Source of the DNA: Fodinibacter sp963834965
Lineage (GTDB): Bacteria > Actinomycetota > Actinomycetes > Actinomycetales > Dermatophilaceae
DNA length: 64,000 nt
Assembly (NCBI GenBank): GCA_963834965.1
Contig: CAWIEI010000023.1
Coordinates: forward strand, 1-64,000
Direction of reading: 5' to 3'
Made by a program: the position numbers and the translations under genes. Of this stretch, positions 1 through 8,109 are shown piece after piece. Under the pieces are notes generated by a model that saw nothing but the letters and a program-made list of their open reading frames with translations, was not told where the DNA came from and did no database searches. Numbering within the stretch: position 1 is the first letter of the stretch; every line of letters begins with the position of its first letter.

Positions 1-1590
1 TCAGAGGCCGGCGAGCACCTGGGCCACCACGATCTTGGCGATCATCGCCACCGGGTAGACCAGCGCGTAGGCGACGCCGATGCGGGTGTCGTAGCTTGTC
101 TTGTCGTTGACGTAGGCGAGGATCGCGGGCTGGGTCTGGCTGCCGGCGAGCGCACCGGCCGTCTCCAGCCACGACATCCTGCGCAGCACGTGGATGCCGA
201 GGAGCAGCAGTCCGGCGGCCGACACGGTGAGCACCAGGCCGAGCACGGCCACGCGCCAGCCGGCATCCGAGGCGAGGGCGTCGCTGATGGTACGGCCCGC
301 GCGCACTCCGGCGTAGGCGAGGAAGGTGACCATGCCCAGGGCCGAGAGCGACTGTGCCGCACCGTGCGACATCGAGGTGATGACCGGGCCGACCCGACCG
401 AGCCGGCCGAAGACCAGCCCCACCATCAGGGTGCCGGCCGCGGCGCCGATCGTGAAGCCACCACCGGGCGTGGGCACGTGCACCAGCCCGACGGCGATGC
501 CGGCAGCAAGCCCGAGCGCGAGGCCGCCGACGTTGATGTCGGACATGCCCCGGTCGCTGTCGCCGAGGTACGTGCCGACGTCGGCCATCCGGTCGCGCGG
601 CACGATGACCCGCAGCCGGTCGCCCATCGCGAGCACGAAGGTGCCGTGGGCGACGAGGTCGACGTCGCCACGGCGCACCCGGCTGACGGTGGCCCCGAAC
701 TTGTGGTCGAGGTCGAGCTCGGCGACGGTGTGGCCGACGAGCTGCTTGTTCGACAGGGTGACGCGGCGGAAGTCGAGGTCGTGGCGGTCCTCGACGATGT
801 CGTGCGACGAGACGTGCCCCAGCCGATCGGCCACGTCGTCGAGCACCTGGCGCGGCCCGACGACGGTGACGAGGTCGTTGTGGCCGATCAGCTCGGCACC
901 GGCCGGGACGATGGTCGGGTTGGCCGCGTGCGCGTGCTTCAGGCGCGACACGCCGATCTGCTGGTCGTGGGCGTCCGCCAGCCCCTCGACGCTGATCGGC
1001 TCGTGCACCTCGACCCGCACGGTGACGTGGCCGATCTCCTCGCGGTGGGGGTGGGCGCCGGGGCGGCGCAGCGTCCAGGCCGCGACCGCCAGCATCACGA
1101 TGACGCCGCCGAGGTAGGTAATCGAGTACCCGATGGTCGGGGCCGCCGGGTCCGCTGCCCGTGCCGACGCCGCCGCGAGCGCCGGGGTGTTGGTCAGCGC
1201 GCCCGCGTATGCGCCTGCCACGGTGCCGGAGGCGAGCCCCAGGAAGCGCCCGACCACCACGGCGAGCACGCCGACCAGGGCGAGGGCACCGGCGACCACG
1301 AGCATGGTGGGCCAGCCCCGGCGCAGCGAGGAGAAGAAGTGGGTGCCCGACACCACGCCGATCGTGTAGGTGAACAGCACCAGGCCGAAGGTGCCGACGA
1401 CCTCGGGGATCTCGAGCTTGACGTCGAGCGCGGCGGCCCAGGCCGAGACGGCGAGCGCCGCGAACAGCACGGCGGCCGGGCCGAGGCGCACTCCGGCGAC
1501 GCGCACGTGGCCCACGGCGGCCCCGAGGGCCAGCAGGACCGCCAGGAGCAAAAGCGGAGTGTCAGCAAACAGCTCGAAGATCGCAGTCAC
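1..1590 (-). CDS. AspT/YidE/YbjL-type antiporter with two TrkA-C (RCK_C) domains
   Basis: A 529-residue inner-membrane protein in two hydrophobic halves (about residues 1-175 and 350-529) separated by a soluble middle of about 160 residues. The middle looks like two tandem RCK_C/TrkA-C domains (about 188-262 and 268-345), the layout of the AspT/YidE/YbjL family, which includes aspartate:alanine exchangers. The substrate cannot be read from sequence. The stop codon is the first three bases of the window. The GTG start at 1590 has no clear ribosome site. A strong hairpin separates it from the oxidase gene upstream, so it is probably transcribed alone. Confidence 0.8.
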   Translation of the reverse strand: MTAIFELFADTPLLLLAVLLALGAAVGHVRVAGVRLGPAAVLFAALAVSAWAAALDVKLEIPEVVGTFGLVLFTYTIGVVSGTHFFSSLRRGWPTMLVVAGALALVGVLAVVVGRFLGLASGTVAGAYAGALTNTPALAAASARAADPAAPTIGYSITYLGGVIVMLAVAAWTLRRPGAHPHREEIGHVTVRVEVHEPISVEGLADAHDQQIGVSRLKHAHAANPTIVPAGAELIGHNDLVTVVGPRQVLDDVADRLGHVSSHDIVEDRHDLDFRRVTLSNKQLVGHTVAELDLDHKFGATVSRVRRGDVDLVAHGTFVLAMGDRLRVIVPRDRMADVGTYLGDSDRGMSDINVGGLALGLAAGIAVGLVHVPTPGGGFTIGAAAGTLMVGLVFGRLGRVGPVITSMSHGAAQSLSALGMVTFLAYAGVRAGRTISDALASDAGWRVAVLGLVLTVSAAGLLLLGIHVLRRMSWLETAGALAGSQTQPAILAYVNDKTSYDTRIGVAYALVYPVAMIAKIVVAQVLAGL

Positions 1591-1643
1591 GCCTATAATC
1601 CTGCCACTCTTTCGGGGAGCCGCATGACAGCGCTGTCCGGACG

Positions 1644-1685
1644 CCCGTCACCCCCGCCGGTCGGGTGACCGGCGGGGGTGACGGG
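1644..1685 (-). terminator. Strong hairpin terminator after the multicopper oxidase gene
   Basis: Bases 1644-1662 and 1667-1685 form a perfect 19-bp GC-rich stem closed by the 4-base loop GGGT. It begins 16 bases past the oxidase stop codon in that gene's direction of transcription and lies before the transporter start. There is no U-tract, which is common for actinobacterial terminators. The symmetry would let it work in both directions. Confidence 0.75.
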
Positions 1686-1701
1686 GGTGGCGACTAGGTC
1701 G

Positions 1702-4700
1702 TCACGGTGCGATCGGAACCGACTTGCCGGCCGAGTACGACGAGGTACCGGCTGCATTGGTCGAGGCGATCCGGAAGTACCACACGCTCCGGCTGAGGCC
1801 GGTCTTCGAGTAACTGTTGACACCAGGCGCCGCAGTGACGTTGACGGTGGTGTTGTTTCGGGCGAACGTCGAGCTCAGGCTGTACTGGATGCGGTAGCCC
1901 GTGGCTCCTGAAACGGCGTTCCAGGTGATGGTGTCCGTCTGGGTGGTCGACGTCCGGACCGAGGTTCCGGTCAGAATGCTCGGCACCGCCGGCACGGTTG
2001 GCGTCGAAACGGTGGCCGTGACCGTCGCCGTGTTGGTGAACGCCGTGTTACCGGCGACACTCTGCGCCGCGACGCGGTACTGGTAGGTGGTGCCGCTCAC
2101 GACGGTGGTGTCCGTGTACGTCACCGCGCCCGTCCCGGTCTTGGCAGGAGCGATGGCGAGCTGGGTGAACGTGGCACCGTTGTCCGAAGAGCGCTGGATG
2201 ACGAAGCCGCTCTCGGTGGTGGCCGTGTCGGTCCAGCCGAGGTTGACCTGCACCCTGCCGCCCGCGCCCGCGGCCGCGGTGGCGGTCAGGGTCGTGGGAG
2301 CGGTCGGAGCGTTCGCGGCCACCGTGTCGGAGGTCGACTTGGCCGTCATGGACGGCATGCCGGAGCCGTAGCCCACCGTGTTCTCGGCGACGACCCGGTA
2401 GAGGTAGGCCGTGGTCGCGTTGGACGTGGTGTCGGTCATGGTGCGTCCCACCGCGTGGGCGTTGGTGTTGCCCAACGGCTGCGGCGAGCTGGCGACCTCG
2501 GTCCACGTCGTCCCGTTGGTGGTGCGCTCGAGAGCGAACCGGGTCTCGGTGATCGAGTTGTCGTTGAACTTGACCTGGACACGCGAGCTGACCAGCGACG
2601 TCGACAAGGTGCCAGCCTTGAGCGGCGGCATGACCAGCGAGACCGGCCGCATCATGTCCATCTCCTCGTGGCTGAGGATGTGGCAGTGCCACACGTACTC
2701 CCAGCCGAAGTTGATGGTCTGGTTGGTGATGTTGGTCGCCAGCGGGTTACCCGCCGGGTCGGTGTTGAAGAAACCCGCTTCCGAGCCTGCGGGCATGCTC
2801 GGGTTGAGCGGGCGCACCGAGTTGGGCACCTCGAAGGGAACCTGCGGGATGATCGGCCGCACGGCCACGATGGTGTCCTCGAGCGGGCTCATCCGGACGG
2901 TGTCCTTCCAGCCGTTCTCGTTCGGGTCGTTCGGGATGATGATGTTGTCCCACGTGACCCGGTTGATGACCTGGACGTCGTACAGGTGGAAGTGGATCGG
3001 GTGCGTGTCCACGCCGTTGTGCGTGATCCGCCACAGCTGGGTGCCGTCCTTGGCGTCACTGATCGGGGTGATCTTGACGTCGCTGGTCGGGAGGCCGGTG
3101 GTCGCATCGTAGGTCACCATCTGCTTGGGCAGGTTGGTGCCGTCGATGAGCTCGGTCTGCGGGTTGGTGTACGGGTAGAGCGTGACGTTCTGGCCGCCCG
3201 GTGTTGGAGGCTGTGCCTCGACGCCGAGAGTGGCCTGCATCCGGCCGTACGGGTCGAAGGTCGTGGAGTTCGTCTCGTCGTGGATGGCCTTCGGCTGCAC
3301 CGGCAGCGTGGTCTTCGTGGTCGGAGACTTCACCGTGTTGAAGGTGAAGGTCTGCGAGTCGTCGACCCGAACCAGGCCGTCGCACTTGGTGACGTTGGGG
3401 TTCTTGCACTCGCCGGTGGCGGCGAAGCTGGTGCCGAGGGCGGAGTTGTAGGTGGCCTGGCCCACGATCGGTGCAGGCTGGCTGGCCTCGTACGCACCGG
3501 ACAGGTTGGCCTTGTGGGTGAAGGCGGCCTTGAGCTTGGCCACGTCGAAGGCCGGCGCCGGAGTGGCGTTGGCAACGGTGACCTGCATGACGGTACGGGT
3601 GTTGGGTCCGTAGCCGGGGAAGATCTGCGGTGCGCCGACGGGGCTGAGGTCAGGAGCGCCGGTGTAGTAGTCGTACGTGGAGACCCGGGCCGGGTAGGCA
3701 GCCGGGGCGTCGTTGTACATGATCAGCGTCTTGCCGGCGAACTTCGAGAAGTCCACGACGGCGTCGGCGCGCTCGGCGGGGGCGATCAGCATGGAGTGCT
3801 TGTCGGCGTTGCCGAAGTCGAACCGGGTGGGGTCGACGATCCAGGTCATGGGCTGCTGCCCGTCGATGACCGTGGGGGTCGGGAGGAACCCGCCCTCGTT
3901 GGCGATCTGGACCCAGCTGGGGCCGGCGTTCGGGTTGTTCGAGTCGACCGGGGTCGGGAACGCGTTCGGGTCGGTCTGTGCAGCGGCGAGCTCGGCCGGC
4001 TTGAGTGCGACCTCGGTGGTGCCGTCGCCCTGGGTCGGGTCGGCGGTGTACCACTGCAGGTTGAAGAACCGGTCGTTGGATGCGTTGAGCATCCGCAGCC
4101 GGTAGGCCTTGGGCTGCACGGTGACCTTCGGGTAGGCCACGCCGTTGACCAGCGGGGTGTCGTTGAACTGCTCCATGCCCGCCGAGATGTTCGGGGTGCC
4201 GGGGATCTGCTGCGGCTCACAGTACGGGTCGGTCTGGTAGGTCCAGGTCGACGGGTCGTCGATGTTGCACTTGGCGTCGTAGTACGGGTTGGGGATCGGT
4301 CCGTACGTGGTGTCCGTGGCCGGTGGCCAGAACCACGGGCCGTACATCCAGCGACCGTAGGCGCTCATGCCCGAGGCGTCACCGGGGTTCTGGGCGGGCA
4401 TGTACACGTGGTGGTACCACAGCGAGCCCTTGCCACCCCAGCGGGCCGAGTCCCACGTGGGGTCCTGACCGTACGAGGTGGTTTCGCCGTTGACCACGGT
4501 GTCCTTGAGCTGCTCGTCACCGGGCACGAACGTCTTGTCCTGGATGATGAGCGGCAGAGTGTCCGCTGCACCCGGGATGACGCCGTCGGCGATGAGCCGC
4601 TTCTCGGTGTCGTCCGCGAGCAGGTAGCCCGTCGCCTCGCCGGCATACACGTTGAGGCGGGTGATGCCCCAGGCGTGGTCGTGGATCCACATCATCCGGG

Positions 4701-6450
4701 CGCTCTGCTGGTTGGTGTAGTAATAGGTCTGGCAGCCGTCGGTGGCGGAGTCACAGTTGACGATGCCGCCGGTCTGCATGTCAGGCACGTTCTTGACGCT
4801 GACGCCCTGCGGGTAGGCGGTGGTCTCGTTGGCGGGGGTGATCCACTGGTGCGGCGTACCGTCGCTGATCCACGGGGTGATTCCGCCGTGGAAGTGCAGC
4901 AGGGCCCGGTCGTCCTTGTAGCAGTTGGTCGGCTTGGGCGTCTGCGTGCAGGCCGGGTTGCGGACCCCGTCTGTCGTCGACTTCTGGTCCGCCGGGTCCA
5001 TCATGGCCGTGGGCGTGTTGCCCGAGCCCATCATCGAGCTGTCGACCGGCAGGAAGAGGTCGCCGCCGGAACCGGTGGGCAGCAGGTTGCGGAAGGTGGT
5101 TCGCACCGGCTTGTCCTTGGTCGCCGACACGATCGGGCCGAGGTACTGCGGCGGGGTGACGCCGTAGGCCTGGAAGCCGTTGATCATGACCGCGGTCCCG
5201 GGCTTGGTGGGGTCGAGGTTGGCGTTCACCAGCGGGAAGTGCTGGCTGATCGCGGCGTTGTCGGGAGTCTCGATCTGCACGTAGCCACGCACGAGGGTGT
5301 TGGGCAGGTCGGAGGAGAACGACGTGCGGTACTGCACGAGGCCGATGACGTACTCGTCGGCCATGACGCCGTTGTACTTCTTCTGCGCCGGGACAGCCGC
5401 GGGGATGTACTTGGCCTTGGCGTTCGCGGGATTCTTGAAGTCGGGGCAGGCCGGCGGGGTGCACATGTTCGGCAGGTTGTCCACGAACTTGCGCATGCCC
5501 TTGTTGAGGTAGCCGGCGCCGTGGTTGGTGATGGTCACGCTGGTGATGGCGCCGCCGTCGGTGATCGCGGTGGCCGAGGCGCCGGTGCCGGTGCCCTTGG
5601 GGTCGGTGATCGTGACGGTCGGGGCGGTGGTGTAACCACTGCCGAACTGGTCCACGTTGACCGCGGTGAGGCTGACCGTGCTGGTGGCCGAGGCCTGGAC
5701 ACCGTTGGCCGGCAGGTTGATCGGGTCGTTGGCCGTGCCGTTGAGGATCGCGACGCCGGGGGCGCCGGCGTAGCCGGAACCCGGGTTGTCGACCTCGATG
5801 CCCTTGATCGACACGGTCGCGTTGGCGGCGTGCGTGCAGTCTCCGGGGGCCTCGTTGCACACGGCGTGGCCGGTGGCCTGGACGCCGTTCGGGTCGTCCG
5901 GGTAGTCGAAGTCGACCGTCGGCGCGGTGTAGCCGGAGCCGGCCGCGGTGACCTTCACCGCGTCGACGCCACCGGAACCGATGGCCGTGGCGCCCGAGCC
6001 GCCACCACCGGTGAGGGCGACCTTGAAGGCCGTGTAGCCCGAGCCGGGAACCACGCTGGTGAAGCCGGTGACCACCTTGGAGCTGCTCACGGTCACGGTG
6101 CCCGTCGCGGCAGTGGTGCCACCACTGATGCTCACGGTGGTGCCGTTGGTGTAGCCGCGCCCGGGGTTGGTGATGTCAACGGACTTGATGCCGTTGGGGT
6201 CGACCGGGTCGACCTGAGCAACGGCAGTGGCCTCGGAGCCCGTTCCCGTGAACGACACCGAGGCCTTGCTGAGCGTGAAGGGGCTGTTGGCCCAGTTGGG
6301 CCATGGCCCGAAGTAGTGCGGGACCTTCGATTGGTCTGGTGGTGTCGCAGCGACGGCGGCTCCGGTGCCCAGTGAGGTGGCCACCATGGCGAGCACCATG
6401 GCGAGCACCGTGAGGATGATGGTGGAGGTCCTGCGCATTATCCGGGACAT
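1702..6450 (-). CDS. Giant secreted multicopper oxidase with GSGY repeats and fibronectin III domains
   Basis: A 1582-residue exported protein. Residues 1-35 are a signal peptide (MSRIMRRTSTII, then hydrophobic, ending AAVAA). Residues about 90-325 carry six diverged repeats around G-x-GY-(T), such as GSGYTAPTVDF and GSGYTTAPTVTI. The oxidase core has all four copper motifs: HFHG at 519, WIHDH at 588-592, HPIHFH at 1150-1155 and WHCHILSHEEMDM from 1254. The last supplies the type 1 ligands C1256, H1261 and M1266. Three fibronectin III-like domains fill about 1280-1582. Ordinary bacterial laccases are about 500 residues; this size recalls MofA/McoA-type manganese oxidases, but the substrate is inferred, not shown. 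The ATG has GAGGG upstream. It is divergent from a small winged-helix gene. Confidence 0.85.
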   Translation of the reverse strand: MSRIMRRTSTIILTVLAMVLAMVATSLGTGAAVAATPPDQSKVPHYFGPWPNWANSPFTLSKASVSFTGTGSEATAVAQVDPVDPNGIKSVDITNPGRGYTNGTTVSISGGTTAATGTVTVSSSKVVTGFTSVVPGSGYTAFKVALTGGGGSGATAIGSGGVDAVKVTAAGSGYTAPTVDFDYPDDPNGVQATGHAVCNEAPGDCTHAANATVSIKGIEVDNPGSGYAGAPGVAILNGTANDPINLPANGVQASATSTVSLTAVNVDQFGSGYTTAPTVTITDPKGTGTGASATAITDGGAITSVTITNHGAGYLNKGMRKFVDNLPNMCTPPACPDFKNPANAKAKYIPAAVPAQKKYNGVMADEYVIGLVQYRTSFSSDLPNTLVRGYVQIETPDNAAISQHFPLVNANLDPTKPGTAVMINGFQAYGVTPPQYLGPIVSATKDKPVRTTFRNLLPTGSGGDLFLPVDSSMMGSGNTPTAMMDPADQKSTTDGVRNPACTQTPKPTNCYKDDRALLHFHGGITPWISDGTPHQWITPANETTAYPQGVSVKNVPDMQTGGIVNCDSATDGCQTYYYTNQQSARMMWIHDHAWGITRLNVYAGEATGYLLADDTEKRLIADGVIPGAADTLPLIIQDKTFVPGDEQLKDTVVNGETTSYGQDPTWDSARWGGKGSLWYHHVYMPAQNPGDASGMSAYGRWMYGPWFWPPATDTTYGPIPNPYYDAKCNIDDPSTWTYQTDPYCEPQQIPGTPNISAGMEQFNDTPLVNGVAYPKVTVQPKAYRLRMLNASNDRFFNLQWYTADPTQGDGTTEVALKPAELAAAQTDPNAFPTPVDSNNPNAGPSWVQIANEGGFLPTPTVIDGQQPMTWIVDPTRFDFGNADKHSMLIAPAERADAVVDFSKFAGKTLIMYNDAPAAYPARVSTYDYYTGAPDLSPVGAPQIFPGYGPNTRTVMQVTVANATPAPAFDVAKLKAAFTHKANLSGAYEASQPAPIVGQATYNSALGTSFAATGECKNPNVTKCDGLVRVDDSQTFTFNTVKSPTTKTTLPVQPKAIHDETNSTTFDPYGRMQATLGVEAQPPTPGGQNVTLYPYTNPQTELIDGTNLPKQMVTYDATTGLPTSDVKITPISDAKDGTQLWRITHNGVDTHPIHFHLYDVQVINRVTWDNIIIPNDPNENGWKDTVRMSPLEDTIVAVRPIIPQVPFEVPNSVRPLNPSMPAGSEAGFFNTDPAGNPLATNITNQTINFGWEYVWHCHILSHEEMDMMRPVSLVMPPLKAGTLSTSLVSSRVQVKFNDNSITETRFALERTTNGTTWTEVASSPQPLGNTNAHAVGRTMTDTTSNATTAYLYRVVAENTVGYGSGMPSMTAKSTSDTVAANAPTAPTTLTATAAAGAGGRVQVNLGWTDTATTESGFVIQRSSDNGATFTQLAIAPAKTGTGAVTYTDTTVVSGTTYQYRVAAQSVAGNTAFTNTATVTATVSTPTVPAVPSILTGTSVRTSTTQTDTITWNAVSGATGYRIQYSLSSTFARNNTTVNVTAAPGVNSYSKTGLSRSVWYFRIASTNAAGTSSYSAGKSVPIAP

Positions 6451-6523
6451 ATGGTTACCCTCTTGTGCTCATGGCAAGCAAGCGCCCGCCAACCCATCCG
6501 CCCCTGCTTGCGGTGTCAGTCGG

Positions 6524-6552
6524 AAGGTAGGCCCGGCGTTTCGGGGGCACAA
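6524..6552 (-). promoter_or_regulatory. Candidate promoter of the multicopper oxidase gene
   Basis: On the minus strand TTGTGC (6547-6552) and TACCTT (6524-6529) are separated by exactly 17 bases, a plausible housekeeping -35/-10 pair. It would give a leader of about 65-70 bases before the ATG at 6450. The -35 match is weak (3 of 6), so this is a prediction from spacing and position. Confidence 0.4.
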
Positions 6553-6574
6553 GCGAACTCCGGTGCAGGAAAGC

Positions 6575-6589
6575 GCATTCATGAATCCG
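6575..6589 (+). promoter_or_regulatory. Operator-like palindrome, copy 1 (GCATTC-AT-GAATCCG)
   Basis: The core ATTCATGAAT is a perfect 10-bp palindrome inside a 15-base motif that recurs inverted at 6712-6726 with only the two central bases changed. It sits about 20 bases upstream of the proposed -35 of the oxidase promoter. The repetition of flanks as well as core argues for a protein-binding site, most simply for the divergent winged-helix regulator. Confidence 0.5.
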
Positions 6590-6711
6590 CAGGACGAGGT
6601 GCGTGAGCCGCTCAGCAGGTAGGTCCCGGTCAGTGCGCCACCAAGCCGCACGTAGCACGCTCCGTAGTGACGGACATCTCCCCAATTTCGGGGGGCAGGT
6701 GTCCCCAACGC

Positions 6712-6726
6712 CGGATTCGCGAATGC
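6712..6726 (-). promoter_or_regulatory. Operator-like palindrome, copy 2 (GCATTC-GC-GAATCCG)
   Basis: On the minus strand this reads GCATTCGCGAATCCG, matching copy 1 at 13 of 15 bases. The core ATTCGCGAAT (6715-6724) is a perfect palindrome. It covers the expected -35 area of the regulator's own leaderless promoter (-10 TATCGT at 6736-6741), so binding here would repress that gene, as in autoregulation. Confidence 0.5.
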
Positions 6727-6748
6727 CGATTCCAATATCGTCGTTCGT

Positions 6749-7162
6749 ATGACGCGGGACGGCTGGACCATCATCACCAACCACGGACACGTACTGGTGT
6801 GCCTGGCCGCAGACCCTGAAGTACTGGTGCGTGACGTCGCCGCGAGCATCGGCATCACCGAGCGCGCCGTGCAGCAGATCATCGGCGACCTCGAGCGGGC
6901 CGGCGTCGTCGCCAGGGTCCGCGTCGGGCGCCGCAACCACTACCTGGTGGGCCGTGAGCAGCGGCTGCGTCACGCGGTCGAGAGCGGGGTGACGGTCGGC
7001 CAGTTCGTCGACCTCGTGCAGCAGGGCAGCAGCAGCTCCGAGCCGCGCCAGCCCGTACGGTTGCTCGCCACCGGGAGCACCGAGGCGTCAGCCGAGAGAC
7101 CGGGTGACTGGGCGAGCGCGGGCCACGAGGTCGTCGCGCACCTGCGCAGCCAGGGCCTGTGA
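6749..7162 (+). CDS. Small winged-helix (MarR/ArsR-like) transcriptional regulator
   Basis: A 137-residue soluble protein. Residues about 15-75 form a winged helix: LVRDVAASIGITERAVQQII is the helix-turn-helix, followed by an arginine-rich wing (VVARVRVGRRNHY). The C-terminal half is low complexity with no metal or ligand motif I recognise. The ATG follows TATCGT by 7 bases with no ribosome site, suggesting a leaderless transcript. It is divergent from the multicopper oxidase gene, and paired palindromes lie between them, so regulation of the oxidase and of itself is the simplest reading. The inducer is unknown. Confidence 0.75.
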   Translation: MTRDGWTIITNHGHVLVCLAADPEVLVRDVAASIGITERAVQQIIGDLERAGVVARVRVGRRNHYLVGREQRLRHAVESGVTVGQFVDLVQQGSSSSEPRQPVRLLATGSTEASAERPGDWASAGHEVVAHLRSQGL

Positions 7163-7200
7163 CCGACAACGTCACGAGGGCCCACGGCTAGCCTTCGGCC

Positions 7201-8088
7201 ATGGCGCGCCTCGGACTGATCGTCAACCCCACCTCGGGCAAGAACACCGGCGCGCGGGTTGGTACCGAGGCCCTCACTCTCCTGCGTGCGGCCGGTGCCG
7301 ACATCCTCGACCTGAGCGCGGCCGACGCGCGCAGCGCGATGGAGCAGGGGCGGGCCGCGATCGCCGGTGGCGCCGTGGACCGGATCATCGTCGCCGGCGG
7401 CGATGGGATGGTGCACCTGGGCGCGAACCTGTGCGCCGGCACCGGGGTGCCGCTCGGAATCGTCGCAGCCGGCACCGGCAACGACATCGCGCGCGAGCTC
7501 GGCCTGCCGGTGCGCGACGCCACCAAGGCCGTGGAGCGCATCCTCGACGGGAGCACCCGCCAGGTGGACGTGGCGAAGCACACCATGGCGTCGGGGGAGG
7601 ACCGGTGGTTCCTCGGGGTCCTGGCCGCCGGCTTCGACGCGGTCGTCAACGAGCGGGCCAACCAGTGGCGGTGGCCCAAGGGTGCGATGCGCTACAACCT
7701 GGCGATCATGCGCGAGCTGCCGCTGTTCCGTGCCATTCCTTATGTACTGGAGCTCGACGGGGTGCGGATGGAGACCGAGGCGATGCTCGTCGCGGTGGGC
7801 AATGGCCCGGCCTACGGCGGTGGCATGCGGGTGACGCCCGGCGCCGAGTTCGACGACGGCCTGCTCGACGTGCTGGTGCTGCACAAGATCTCGACGGCGG
7901 AGTTCCTGCGGGTCTTCCCGACCGTGTTCAAGGGCACCCACGTCAGCCACCCCAAGGTGCAGGTGCTGCGGGCCCGCACAGTGCGTCTGGAGGCCACCGG
8001 CATCGTCTCGTACGCCGACGGGGAGCGCTTCGCACCGCTGCCGATGACCATGGAGGTCGTGCCGGGCGCGCTCACCGTCCTGGCCTGA
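7201..8088 (+). CDS. YegS/DagK-type lipid (diacylglycerol) kinase
   Basis: A 295-residue soluble kinase of the DAGK catalytic family. It starts IVNPTSGKN (phosphate-binding N-terminus) and carries GGDGMVHLGAN, the GGDG nucleotide motif, followed by GIVAAGTGNDIAREL, typical of YegS/BmrU and mycobacterial Rv2252-type enzymes. The likely role is phosphorylation of diacylglycerol or a related lipid in phospholipid turnover. The start follows a leaderless-type TAGCCT at 7189-7194. The next gene, a HelY helicase, starts 21 bases after the stop and has its own TAGCCT. A dagK-helY neighbourhood is common in actinobacteria. Confidence 0.85.
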   Translation: MARLGLIVNPTSGKNTGARVGTEALTLLRAAGADILDLSAADARSAMEQGRAAIAGGAVDRIIVAGGDGMVHLGANLCAGTGVPLGIVAAGTGNDIARELGLPVRDATKAVERILDGSTRQVDVAKHTMASGEDRWFLGVLAAGFDAVVNERANQWRWPKGAMRYNLAIMRELPLFRAIPYVLELDGVRMETEAMLVAVGNGPAYGGGMRVTPGAEFDDGLLDVLVLHKISTAEFLRVFPTVFKGTHVSHPKVQVLRARTVRLEATGIVSYADGERFAPLPMTMEVVPGALTVLA

Positions 8089-8109
8089 GCGCTGACGTAG
8101 CCTGAGGCC

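Noticed and set aside
1593..1600. TATAAT-like sequence upstream of the transporter
   Set aside because: It reads TATAAT on the plus strand but the gene is on the minus strand, where it is ATTATA, only 4-9 bases before the start; not a convincing -10.
2455..6375. 1306-codon open frame on the plus strand opposite the multicopper oxidase
   Set aside because: Composition is Arg/Val/Gly/His/Asp as expected for the complement of high-GC coding DNA; no domains, while the minus strand has complete copper motifs and a signal peptide.
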